Source: Xestospongia bergquistia
Lineage: Eukaryota > Porifera > Demospongiae > Haplosclerida > Petrosiidae
Direction of reading: 5' to 3'
NCBI GenBank assembly: GCA_963965975.1
Contig: OZ014411.1
Location: 15,148,446 to 15,212,445 of the forward strand
Length of the DNA stretch: 64,000 bases
Under the pieces are notes generated by a model. That model was given only the letters and a program-made list of their open reading frames with translations. It made no database searches and was not told where the DNA came from. The position numbers and the translations under genes were made by a program. Shown here piece after piece: positions 38,580 through 48,084 of this stretch (position 1 is the stretch's first letter; every line of letters begins with the position of its first letter).

Positions 38580-39462
38580 TAATGTAAATTGTCTGGTAAT
38601 GACTCAACTATAACATATGAACATAACTGTGTAAACATAGTAGTGAGTAACTATTGTCAATGCTATTATGGATACAATCTATTACCGGATCAACATTACT
38701 GTGAAGATAATGTTGATCAGGTAATAGAATGTATCCATAATAGCATTGATCTGTATGAGTTATTAACAATTTCTTAATACATACAACACAAACTGATATA
38801 ATTAATTAGTATTTTACATAACACATGATAGTATAACTTCATTACTTAAATTATTATTATGTTGTTAATTAATGAAAAAAACCCTTGTTTACTTTAGAAA
38901 TCACAATGAGATCTTTTTCAACCATTATTTACGTCTAAATTAACTATATTCAACACCACAACAAAAACAGTGTTGATTTCCATAATTTGCAGGCTCATTA
39001 TCAGCACTTATTATAAGAGTTTTATCTGTCAGTATTTGTGCCATCATTTGCATAACATTATATCAACACAAACCAAAAGTGAAGAGCAGTGTTACATCTA
39101 TTGAACTTAATGGAATACTATCAAATGATTGTGGTACAGAAAACAATCATAACCCAACTACCACTATATCCAATAAACATAATGGGATTGATATTAATCC
39201 ATATGTTGAAGTCAAGGTCGGCTCATTGGTATACAATGAGATTAACCCATACAGTAGAGATTGTACAAGAACATGGAATCATTCATATGTACAATCCAGT
39301 GGATATAATGCTGATAGCATTAATATACCTACTGATGTAGGTAGTGAGGAAAAAATAGATTTATCTGAAAACCCTTCATATTTATTGTGTGGTAGACATA
39401 ACAATGTAGTCAGGGATACTGATGACCCAACATATATAAACCTAGAGGGTCATCAATTTTAA
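38580..39462 (+). pseudogene. Receptor 3' end, block 3: EGF plus partly preserved tail
   Basis: An EGF-like segment at 38620-38715 ([17 protein letters not shown]...) is still open. The TM/tail exon starts near 38898. A deletion and an extra T near 38988 break the frame around the transmembrane segment, with TAA at about 38937. From 39000 onward the tail frame is open to the stop at 39462, keeping SENPSYL and the terminal TYINLEGHQF of the intact receptor but lacking about 60 residues. No upstream SMB or SRCR exon is present. Probably a young pseudogene; a TM segment read from an internal acceptor (TTTGCAG at 38993) cannot be excluded. Confidence 0.7.
38657..38749. repeat. 42-bp inverted repeat within the EGF remnant
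   Basis: Arms 38657-38698 and 38708-38749 are inverted copies with two mismatches and a 9-base spacer. The second arm is an inverted duplicate of the EGF coding sequence and replaces the normal continuation. Confidence 0.9.
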
Positions 39463-39741
39463 ATCCATTATATCTAATATTCCGTCATCATGATGAAGAC
39501 AGTATTGAGCTTTACTCTTACTACAATGTTGCATAAATTGTTTCACTTTGTATGCTGACAATTTGAATAAAAACAATGTATGATAAAGTCTTAAACATTT
39601 TTTGTTATTATTTGATTTATAAAGTAACAAGTTATGATTTTATAATTGTATTATGTGATTCAATTGCAATTATGTTTAAATTATCTTTATTAAATCTATT
39701 TTGCTATGTTCTCTCATATATCACAATTGTTAAGGTGACAA

Positions 39742-39923
39742 TATGTTAATAATAACTGAATATTCTAAGCCCTAAGTCCTTTTCATTTGAGATTGATAAT
39801 CGTGTAACACACATAATATATATATTACTAGATATGTTAATAATAACTGAATATTCTAAGCCCTAAGTCCTTTTCATTTGAGATTGATAATCGTGTAACA
39901 CACATAATATATATATTACTAGA
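39742..39923. repeat. Two tandem copies of a 91-bp unit
   Basis: TATGTTAATAATAACTGAAT... at 39742-39832 is repeated without visible change at 39833-39923, just left of the Ginger-type element. The unit itself resembles the spacer near 25068-25130. Confidence 0.9.
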
Positions 39924-39968
39924 CGCCTGCAGTATATAAAGTACTGCTAATATTGTACAATGTTTATA

Positions 39969-42082
39969 TGTTACAGTAAGAATGTCTAAGTAGGGATTTT
40001 GTGAAATCCCTGAAACTTTCAGGGAGTTTGTGAAATCACTTTTTCACTTAGGGACTTCATAAATTCACTAAAAATTCTAGTGATTTCATGAAATTACTGA
40101 AATGAGGCTCTTGTTATTTTACAAAATCATTGAATGTGATATATTGGTATAAAAGTCAGCATTGTTTTAGTGTTGTAAGGAACTTCATTCATAAACAATT
40201 ACAATGATAAAATAACAATATGAAAATGCTATGATTGGTTTTAATATCTGTACACAATTCTCAATTCTTATTATGACAACTGAGACTGCTGTGACACTTG
40301 CTGTTACAAAGTCTTTTTGCTTTATAACATTTGCACCTGTTTGTCTGACACTGTTTCTTGCCTTTGCTACAGTCACACCAGAAGAACCCTTGTCCACCAG
40401 AAGCTGTAGACTTGAGAGCTTGACGGAGTGTGATTGTAGATTCTGTGCTGACATCTGAATCATTCAAGAGTTGCTGTGGACAGAGAAACTGATTCCTGGA
40501 ATACTTTTTGCTCAGAATCCCAGCTTTCACTGCAATTTTATATATGTAATGTTCATCACGATCAACAATAACTCCTAGGATATTTCTTGGGTCACCTCTC
40601 CCTTTGTCAACCATGGGAATGGGAACAGCGACATTATCTACAGCTTCACCTGGCTTTAAGTCAATACGGGAGCGCTTGACCATCCTTTCTGCCTGTGATA
40701 ACTTGGATTCACGTGCTTTCTTCTGTTGCTGAACAAATTTTGAGTCCCACTGTCCAGTCCTGAGTGTTTTTGTCACTCATCCAAGCCAGTAGAATGTCTT
40801 TGATGTCACTGTTTGCACTTTCAACAGAACCCTGGCTTTGGGGATATCCGGGCTTGCCATGAACCATGATGAATTGCGGCCACAACTCTTTGAGCTCTGT
40901 GATTACTTGGGCTGTGAATTCTGAGTCGTTGTCACTCTAAAGGATGGCTGGTGCACCAAAGATGAGGAATATATCCAACAGTTGAAAGGCGACCTCAGCA
41001 GCTCTCTTGGAAGACAGGGGCCTCAGGATAACAAACTTTGCGAGGTGATACTGGTAAACCATGATCCACTTGAACTGGCCTTGTGGGGATGACTGCATGT
41101 CAACAAGATCAACTTGACAACGAGAGTTAAATTCGCTGGAAAGAATAGGCTTGACAACAACACCTGTAGTCTTGGGACGTTTCCTCTTCTCTTGACATAC
41201 AACACAGTAGGACTTGAAGAGTTCAACAGCATCTGTTGTGATGTTGGCATACTTTTGTCTAAGATGTTTCAGCATCCTGTCACAACCACTGTGGCCAGTT
41301 GCAATGTGAGCTTTGCTGATGATGTCGTAGATGTCTTCTATGGTGGCATAGTAGACTGGGGGATCTTCTGGTGACTTTCTCTTCTTGATAAGCTTCTCTA
41401 CATCACCACACTGAAGTAACTCATACTTTTTTAGGATGTAGTACTGCTGATGTGACTTGGTAGTGGAAGCTTCAGCTGCTATTGTCAGATCATCAATGGT
41501 CTTGTAGTACAACTCTTTAGGAATGAGATATTTTGAGAACATTTCTTGAACAAAGCCTCTTTGAATTTTGTCTCAAAGTTATGCTGCACCATTTTGTTTC
41601 AAATGCAGGAATAAAGTGGATAAGCATTGTGTAACTGCCTCTTATATAATGAAGGCTAAGTAAGTTAAATTGCAATTACAACATGTTAAAGGAAGTATAA
41701 ACTGCTCTGAACTATGATAAATCCTCAGAGTAGTAATCAAAGCTATGGTATTATTTCCAGTTGAATCACTGTTTCATCAAAGATGTCTCATTGTGGTGAT
41801 TGTCCATGAAAATCTGTCATAAAGAATTGTTTAGAGATATTAAAACTAATCGTATATTTATGAATAAACTTCCTTACAACACTTAAACAATGCTGAATTT
41901 CTACCAATATATCACATTCAGTGATATTGCAAAAAAACAAGAGCCTCATTTCAGTGATTTCATGAAATCACTAGAATTTTTAGTGAATTTATGAAGTCCC
42001 TAAGTGAAAAAGTGATTTCACAAACTCCCTGAAAGTTTCAAGGATTTCACAAAATCCCTATTTAGACAATCTTACTGTAACA
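39969..42082. mobile_element. Ginger-type DNA transposon with ~225-bp TIRs and 4-bp TSD
   Basis: Termini are TGTTACAGTAAGA at 39969 and its inverted copy ending at 42082. The inverted repeats extend inwards for about 225 bp (to about 40195 and from about 41857). TATA is duplicated at 39965-39968 and 42083-42086. The interior carries a minus-strand integrase-like transposase. Long TIRs starting TGT, a 4-bp TSD and a Gypsy-integrase-like transposase match the Ginger superfamily. The element is 2,114 bp; the assignment is by structure and protein motifs. Confidence 0.85.
40261..41592 (-). pseudogene. Integrase-like transposase (KRBA2/Ginger type), broken
   Basis: Reads on the minus strand within the Ginger-type element. 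In order: an N-terminal part from ATG 41590-41592; an H2C2 zinc finger (HIATGHSG ... CVVC, near 41300-41200); the DDE integrase core with D in VDLVDMQ, D in SDNDSEF and E in GSVESAN; and a C-terminal cysteine-rich module (CQTNRCKCYKAKRLCNSKC). The same modules occur in the vertebrate domesticated gene KRBA2. Three breaks are visible: a frame change near 41545, an in-frame TAG just before SDNDSEF (about 40937) and a one-base insertion in an A-run near 40740. The catalytic triad residues remain, but this copy cannot make a full-length protein. Confidence 0.85.
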
Positions 42083-42124
42083 TATACAAGTTAGATATTG
42101 ACTTTTATATTTTTGACAAATGCT

Positions 42125-42710
42125 TCTAGTATTATCATACTATAACTTCTTTTGTTGTCAAAGCATATACAAATTAAAGACAGTAAATAAAATCTTCAAA
42201 AACAGTTATATTGATATATCTTATATCAAATTTTTATTAGGAACATGATAATTCACAAAAGATTTCAGATTAGAGTCAAACCAAAATGAACCCAATATGG
42301 TGCATGCCATTAAAATCACCAAAATAATTTTAAATGTTTCCATAAAACAAGAATTTGTTTGATAGTTTGATGATTTAGTTGTGACAGGAAAATGCTCTTT
42401 TTCTTTTTTAATTTTAGTCCAAATAACTCCAATACTAAAAGCCTGCAAAAATAGTTTTGTCTGAGGAGTGCACTTTGTATGTTTCATTTAGGACAGTTCA
42501 CTAACAAATATAGTGATTATGTTTAGACTTGACTGATAGAGCCTCTCCTGGAGATAGATTTATTATATTGAAGAAAATATTCATGAGGATGGAGATGAAG
42601 ATATCAATTTGCTCTTTTGGCTTCTTTATATAAGTGCATCTGAAAAATAATTTAAATGCTTCTTTGTTGCACTCTTCAAAGTAAAAAGATATAAGTCCTG
42701 CTTCAGCCAC
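42125..42710 (-). repeat. Dispersed repeat, copy b, with a membrane-segment-like frame
   Basis: Bases 42125-42400 match 27775-28060. On the minus strand the frame here includes FKIILVILMACTILGSFWF, a plausible transmembrane helix. A second frame at 42501-42710 (MAEAGLISFYFEECNKEAF...) lies just upstream on the same strand. No domain is recognised. It could be a remnant of a gene ending in a membrane anchor that spread with the duplications. Confidence 0.45.
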
Positions 42711-43555
42711 TTTAGGTTTAGGTTAGCATATCTGGTTAATCTGTACATGATAATGAAACACACATGCACTGTTCTTCCTTGATTTTGTATTAATTTATTA
42801 GAAAGACGCCAAACAGGTGAATAAAAAAATTCTGAAAAATATCTGAAATGTAGGAATGAACTCAGATACAGTCATATTCACAATTGAGTGTGTTGGAGCA
42901 TGTCAGTGTCAGTGTTGTGATTTATTAAGTCAGGATTAATTTCAAATGATAAAGCATCTCAAATAGAAACAGCAGTAAGAAAAACCCTACATAGTGGCTA
43001 TACAGTAGAATCCTGCAACCAATTTATACTTTAACCTTATAATGCAGTACGATGATACTTATCTTATTACTATAAGGACACTGGTGACCTTAAAATTGCT
43101 TGACCTTCAATTATGCAGTTATTATAGTATATTACATATATACTATGAATGTAGAGATATTTATAATGTTATTATTATTGTTGTCTTGTTTGAAATGCTT
43201 TGTAATTATTTCTACGTTTCATAATCTTTCAGAAATTGTGTTATCCTATTAATTAAGGATGTTGATTTCTCACGTCTCAATTGATGTTTTTACCCTAATT
43301 AATTCTATAGATTATCCCAAAGTCTTCTTTTGTGGTATACTATGGAAAGAAATAATTGCTGGCACTATTTTGACAGGATTGTCCCTTTTTGTAAATCAGG
43401 TCACATGTATTTTGTGAAAAAAAGCTTGTTGTGATAATTTGTGCATTGCGTATCACAGATGTTTGCAAAACACATGGTTATACATCTTGAACTCACAAGT
43501 CTGTGCCTTTTATAATCATCTAAAGCAAATTAGTAAATTATTAGCCTGTTTAATT
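42711..43555. other. No gene recognised
   Basis: AT-rich sequence without supported coding features. Confidence 0.5.
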
Positions 43556-43559
43556 TGCT

Positions 43560-44230
43560 GATATGTAATGGTAGTTTCTTGAAGCTGTTGCTTAAGATTT
43601 TTTTTCTTTATGCTGTAGCTGACTTGGATCTTGGTGTTGTTGAGTCAAGGTCCCTTTCTCTTCACACTCTTGCTGAAGCAGATTGTTAGCCTCTTGAAAC
43701 TGTTGATTAAGATCACATTTTTCTTCATGCTGTAGCTGAAGTTGATTATCAGCTTCTAGAAGCAGTTAGTCCAGAGCCTTTTCTCTTCAATTTGCTGTTG
43801 AAGCAAATTGTTAGGTTCTTGGAGCTGTCAATTCAGGTCACTTTTTTCTTGATAGTGTTGCTGGAGTAGCTTATTGAGCTGTTGATCCAATCTTTTTATT
43901 CTTTCTACATAATTTAGTAGCTTCTTGAAGTTGCTGTTTCAGATGTTTCTTTGTCATTTATTGTCTTGAAGTGCAGCTATAAGTTTCAGGAGCTTTTGAT
44001 AACAAATTCTTTTTTCTTCATTACGTTTTTAATCTGTTCATTCAGGTGCTGATTTTTAATGATGTAGTTTAATTGAGTGGTAGTTTGAGATAGCTGTTTA
44101 TTAACATCTCTTTCTTCATCCTGTTGTTCAAATGTAGCATACCTTAATTTTTTGCAGTTCTTGATAAAAGATTTTGTATTTTAATTTTGTTCATGTCGAT
44201 TGAGTTGCTTTTTAAGAGTTGGACTATAAA
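43560..44230 (-). pseudogene. Decayed coiled-coil gene with ~80-bp internal repeats
   Basis: The minus strand reads degenerate repeats of the type LQQQ-EEK-DLNQQLQE-NNLL, each about 27 codons, rich in Gln, Leu and Glu in heptad-like order. Stops and frameshifts interrupt them (for example near 43830 and 43760). Typical of a long coiled-coil protein undergoing decay. No specific family can be named. Confidence 0.5.
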
Positions 44231-44859
44231 GTCTGTATACACCATATCAACACTCATATAAACTCTACCAATCCCCTCTCTGCTGCCAACCAGTAGCCAA
44301 TTTTTTTTTCTAATGTCCTAGGCTGCTGGGTGGCAAGGGAGTGCTCTGATCTTCAAGGGTGGATGCTTGTGTGTTTGTGTGTATGTTGGTAGTCCCTTTT
44401 CACTTCTTCTATCTCTCTTCTCTCTCTATGAGTTTGTTGTCACCACCAGTTCAGTTAGTAACAATTTTTCTTATTTCCCTGCAGGAGCAGCTTTGTTAAA
44501 AAGGTGACTTATCTCTCTGTTATATTTCATCCATTTTATAGTAACTCAGTTGTAGCAAATGTCTATCTTTTCTTCTATGTTCTCTATTTGTTATTACCTG
44601 CACTATTAATTGGGAACACTTTTTTTCTATTTAGTGACTTTTTAGCTTAAATCATTTCAAGTTATTTTTACATCTTTCTTATTTTATTTCCGTATTGTTT
44701 TCCGTGTTTTTCTTTATAATTTATATATTGTCTTTATTTTATTGAAAGTTTTTAAAAAGATTTTTTTACTAATTTTTTGTGAAAAGTCAGTAATTCTCTA
44801 AGTTTGAAATATCTAGATTTTAATTACTTTCAACTTTCTTCATAAAAATTGAATTAGTT
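44231..44859. other. No gene recognised
   Basis: T-rich on the plus strand; no supported feature. Confidence 0.4.
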
Positions 44860-45410
44860 GCTAAGTGTGTGGGAATACATTTGGAATAATTTGGGTGGAT
44901 TTAATATCATGCACCATATAGGGCTCTTTTTTGCTTGAATCTAACTCTGATATGTTTTGTGAATTATTGTGTTCCTAATGTAAATGTAAAATACGTCAGT
45001 AAAACTATTGAAGAATTCTATTTACAGTATTTGTCGATACTTTGACAATCAAAGAAGTTATATTATGACAATATTACAAGTACTTTAAAGAAATATAGAA
45101 GTCAATAATGAAATTGTATATACTGAAAATAATACTGTTTATGTTTTTAAGTAACCAAACTAAAGTTATTTGATAAGAGTGTACTAATATTAATGTGTCT
45201 GAAGTATTGGAATATAACGGAACTTATCAGTCCACTCATCATTAGATGTATATAGTTATTAAGTACATTAAAAGCACCAGGACAGTCAGGAGCTTTACAG
45301 TTAGTACCAGATCAGCCACTATGGCATAAACATTGTCCAAACTGGTGACAATAGCCTCCAATTAGATGACAACCTTCTTTGCATAATACTCACTGTATCT
45401 ATTAATGATA
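44860..45410 (-). pseudogene. Inverted Delta-like EGF exon fragment plus dispersed repeat copy c
   Basis: On the minus strand, 45410 down to about 45270 reads CKEGCHLIGGYCHQFGQC and then HSG-stop-SGTNC. This is EGF1 of the Delta-like genes (TGG changed to TGA), preceded by an acceptor like that of copy 1. Further down, 45000-44860 matches the inverse of 27830-28000. The order EGF then repeat equals that downstream of copy 1, so one segment of about 550 bp was copied here in inverted orientation. Confidence 0.75.
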
Positions 45411-45980
45411 ACAAAATAAATTCCAAACTACAAAAAATAAACATTAATGTGAGTCTATAATTGAAAATTTACATTCATCTACATGAGCAATATATTCTGT
45501 ATTATTAACTGTTGATATCCTATCAGAGATTTTTGTGTTATTGTTAGTACAAGAGCTCAATATATTTTCTGAATAAGAGTCTTCATCACTGTCTAATGTA
45601 CATCACCAGCTAAAGGAGACTGGTACCGGTACTGATTAAAGTAGAGAATTAAGAATGATGAACTCCATTCTTCATTGTCTATTAGACTCATCATATTCCC
45701 TAAATCATAAACATTTAACTACACACGACTACCAAACATGAAATTACATTTTTGGTGTGTCTTGAAAAATTGCTGAAATTAATACATAGTATATTGAATT
45801 TTTAAAATCACTAAGTATAGTAGATGTAATTAATAGTAGGGTTAATATACATGTAGGTATACAATATATTGTACATCTAACTGACAGTACTATAGTGTAG
45901 AACTTTGATAGTTTCTATGATTACTTAATTGCTGATGTCAGCAATATTACTATGACTATATTATATTATCATTATATTAG
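45411..45980. other. No gene recognised
   Basis: AT-rich; no upstream exons for the fragment at 45981 could be recognised. Confidence 0.4.
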
Positions 45981-46610
45981 AGTTTTGTTGATAATGATTT
46001 ATTACTGAAGTATTCTAAATGGGTACTAGATCATGATGAAGTTAAAGGAGTTAAAATATTTATTGACAGACTTCGTAAAGACAAAGGACGTGTACAATTA
46101 GAACATTCTATAGTACTTGAAAAATTATCACCATATGTTCAAGCTAGTGTACTTTACTTAGAACACTTAATACATGAACCAGAATTAAAGGTAATAGTGT
46201 ATTATTAATACTAATATGTCATTTAATAAGTCTAGTACATTGATAATGTATGTATTAGTAATATTACAGTTATACTTCTGTTGTTATGTTGTCTAGGATG
46301 AGGTCTTTCATATTCATCTTGGTATGTTGTATTTAGAAAAAGTATTAAAGTTGAAAGAAGAGAAGAATACCAAACACTTAAAAAAGCAATTACATATGTT
46401 AATATTGTTAATTCATTTTACATGTCACTTAATAAGATTACCATTTGAAAATCAGTAAGATCAGTCTAATATTACTAATTATCATATTTATTATTTGACA
46501 GGGCAAAACTACAGAGTTTTCTTGAAGAATCATCTAGTTATCGTGCTTCCTTTTTATTAAATAGAGTTCAAGACACTGACTTATACAACAAGTGGTACTT
46601 GGTTCTCTGA
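45981..46610 (+). CDS. 3' fragment of a TGFBRAP1/VPS3-like tethering factor gene
   Basis: Three exons in phase (45981-46190, 46297-46454, 46502-46610, stop TGA) encode about 158 residues. KYSKWVLDHDEVKGVKIF, then VQASVLYLEHLIHEPELK, FHIHLGMLYLEKVL and LEESSSYRASFLLNRVQ match the order of the Vps39-type region of TGFBRAP1/VPS3 (CORVET tether on early endosomes): WVL, YLEHL, HxxLxxLYL, then a fragment like L..S..YR..FLL.R. The family protein is about 850 residues and should continue beyond this point and start far upstream. No CNH exons are visible on the left, and the protein stops early. Probably a partial duplicate, although all three exons remain open. Confidence 0.6.
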
Positions 46611-46996
46611 ATAATAATTATCTGAATAACTCTTAATATTGTTATAATTGCTATACACTATGTTATTGTCATATCATGTCATGTTTATGTTAGTTGTATG
46701 ATTTTTTAAATAAAATAAAAATGTTAAATTCTTTGCATTACAGTAGCAACATATGCAAACACATCACTTGTTTTCCAGATACGAGTCTGACAGGGCAGGT
46801 TGTCTTAGTCAGCCCACCCACACATTTAGCTCAATAAAAATTTTACATGGAAACTGATATCAAAGTACACTTATTATGCGTATTGTTTTGATCAGGAACA
46901 GTTTAGTTCAATGTCTATATATATAAAATAAAATATGCTGTCAGATTATTGGTTCTTGGTTGCATGCTAACCATTACATAACATTCCTCTAATTTC

Positions 46997-47038
<42 letters not shown>

Positions 47039-47597
47039 ATCCAAGAAGAATTATATCCAGTCCATAAGAACTAAACTGTCAAATGAAGAAGGGAGAAATT
47101 ATCCATTATCAATTAATATAAGAAACACATTCTAAAGATTTATTGATTTAATTATGCTACCTTATATAATTAATTTTGATTTAAGTGATAATAACAAAAT
47201 TTTTATTCCACTGTGCATGCCAAGTGATCTATAATTGTTTGGGACAAATTTATTTACTTGTTTGTATGTTTACTCACTTTGTTTTATTATATTGTTGTAT
47301 GGAACAATTAAAAGAGACAAATGAAATTAAACCATATCCTTTAACTGTTGAAGCATCCACTGGCTTCTTTCTCTGTTTGCTTTTTTTCCATTTTATAGCT
47401 ATTAGTCTTACTTAGACACTAAAAAATGCTAATTATAAAATATTGTAGCTCTAGTCATTGTTTCATTTCAATCATCATAATTGATGCTGACACATTTCAT
47501 CACTGGATAATAAATTAATCAATTGATTGTTAGTATACAACAGATAAATTGGTCAAAAGATAAAAAATGGACATAGAAACAAACTAAGTTGACACAA
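46611..47597. other. Spacer, no supported gene
   Basis: Contains a pure AT microsatellite (47000-47035). The 76-codon frame at 47185-47415 lacks domain or splice support. Confidence 0.5.
47000..47035. repeat. AT microsatellite
   Basis: About 18 uninterrupted AT dinucleotides. Confidence 0.95.
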
Positions 47598-47666
47598 CTA
47601 AGACCACTCCCATGTTCCTATTGTTCCTCTTGAAGAGGAACAATAGGAACATGGGAGTGGTCTTAG
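47598..47666. repeat. Perfect 69-bp palindrome (34-bp arms, 1-base centre)
   Basis: CTAAGACCACTCCCATGTTC at the left end is matched without mismatch by its reverse complement ending at 47666; the centre is G47632. All 34 pairs are perfect. The arms are less AT-rich than the surroundings. Confidence 0.97.
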
Positions 47667-47737
47667 ATTTAAAGAAAACTATAATCATAATGTCATCTAT
47701 TCATTAATTAGCCACATTAGCTCTAATAGGTATTAGT

Positions 47738-47940
47738 CATCTCAGGATAAAGTGATCATGAGCAGCTGCAGAGTTGAAACATGATGATTAGGAGATGGAG
47801 ATAAATTCTCACCAGAACTCAGTGCATACATGTCTTGATTCTCTGATAAAATAGATTTATTCATTTTACCATTTCCATCCTTTTCTAACTCTAATTTTAT
47901 TTCTATGACAAATCTATCATGTTCATCATTATTATTTATA
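47738..47940 (-). other. Coding-like stretch of unknown assignment
   Basis: The minus strand is open for about 65 codons (FVIEIKLELEKDGNGKMNK ... SSGENLSPSPNHH ... stop) with a possible acceptor GATAG just ahead. Amino-acid composition looks protein-like. It lies 145 bp beyond the stop of the ankyrin-ZU5-death gene on the same strand. It may be an alternative last exon of that gene or a remnant of a related one, but the phase of the visible acceptor does not fit the known donors. Confidence 0.3.
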
Positions 47941-48084
47941 TGTCGGTAATATATTTCCTATATCGTTAGATAGAATAGGATCCACTTTCACAAGTGTTGA
48001 TAAATTTAATTTCAAAGATTAGTTGTTTACTTAGAAAAAAGTCAAAAAGTAAACAAAATCAAAGTGAAAAACCAAGTCAACAGT

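Noticed and set aside
40231..41374. Plus-strand frames inside the Ginger-type element
   Set aside because: Antisense to the integrase-like transposase.
47598..47666. MicroRNA precursor at the perfect palindrome
   Set aside because: A one-base loop and perfect pairing do not resemble animal or sponge pre-miRNAs.
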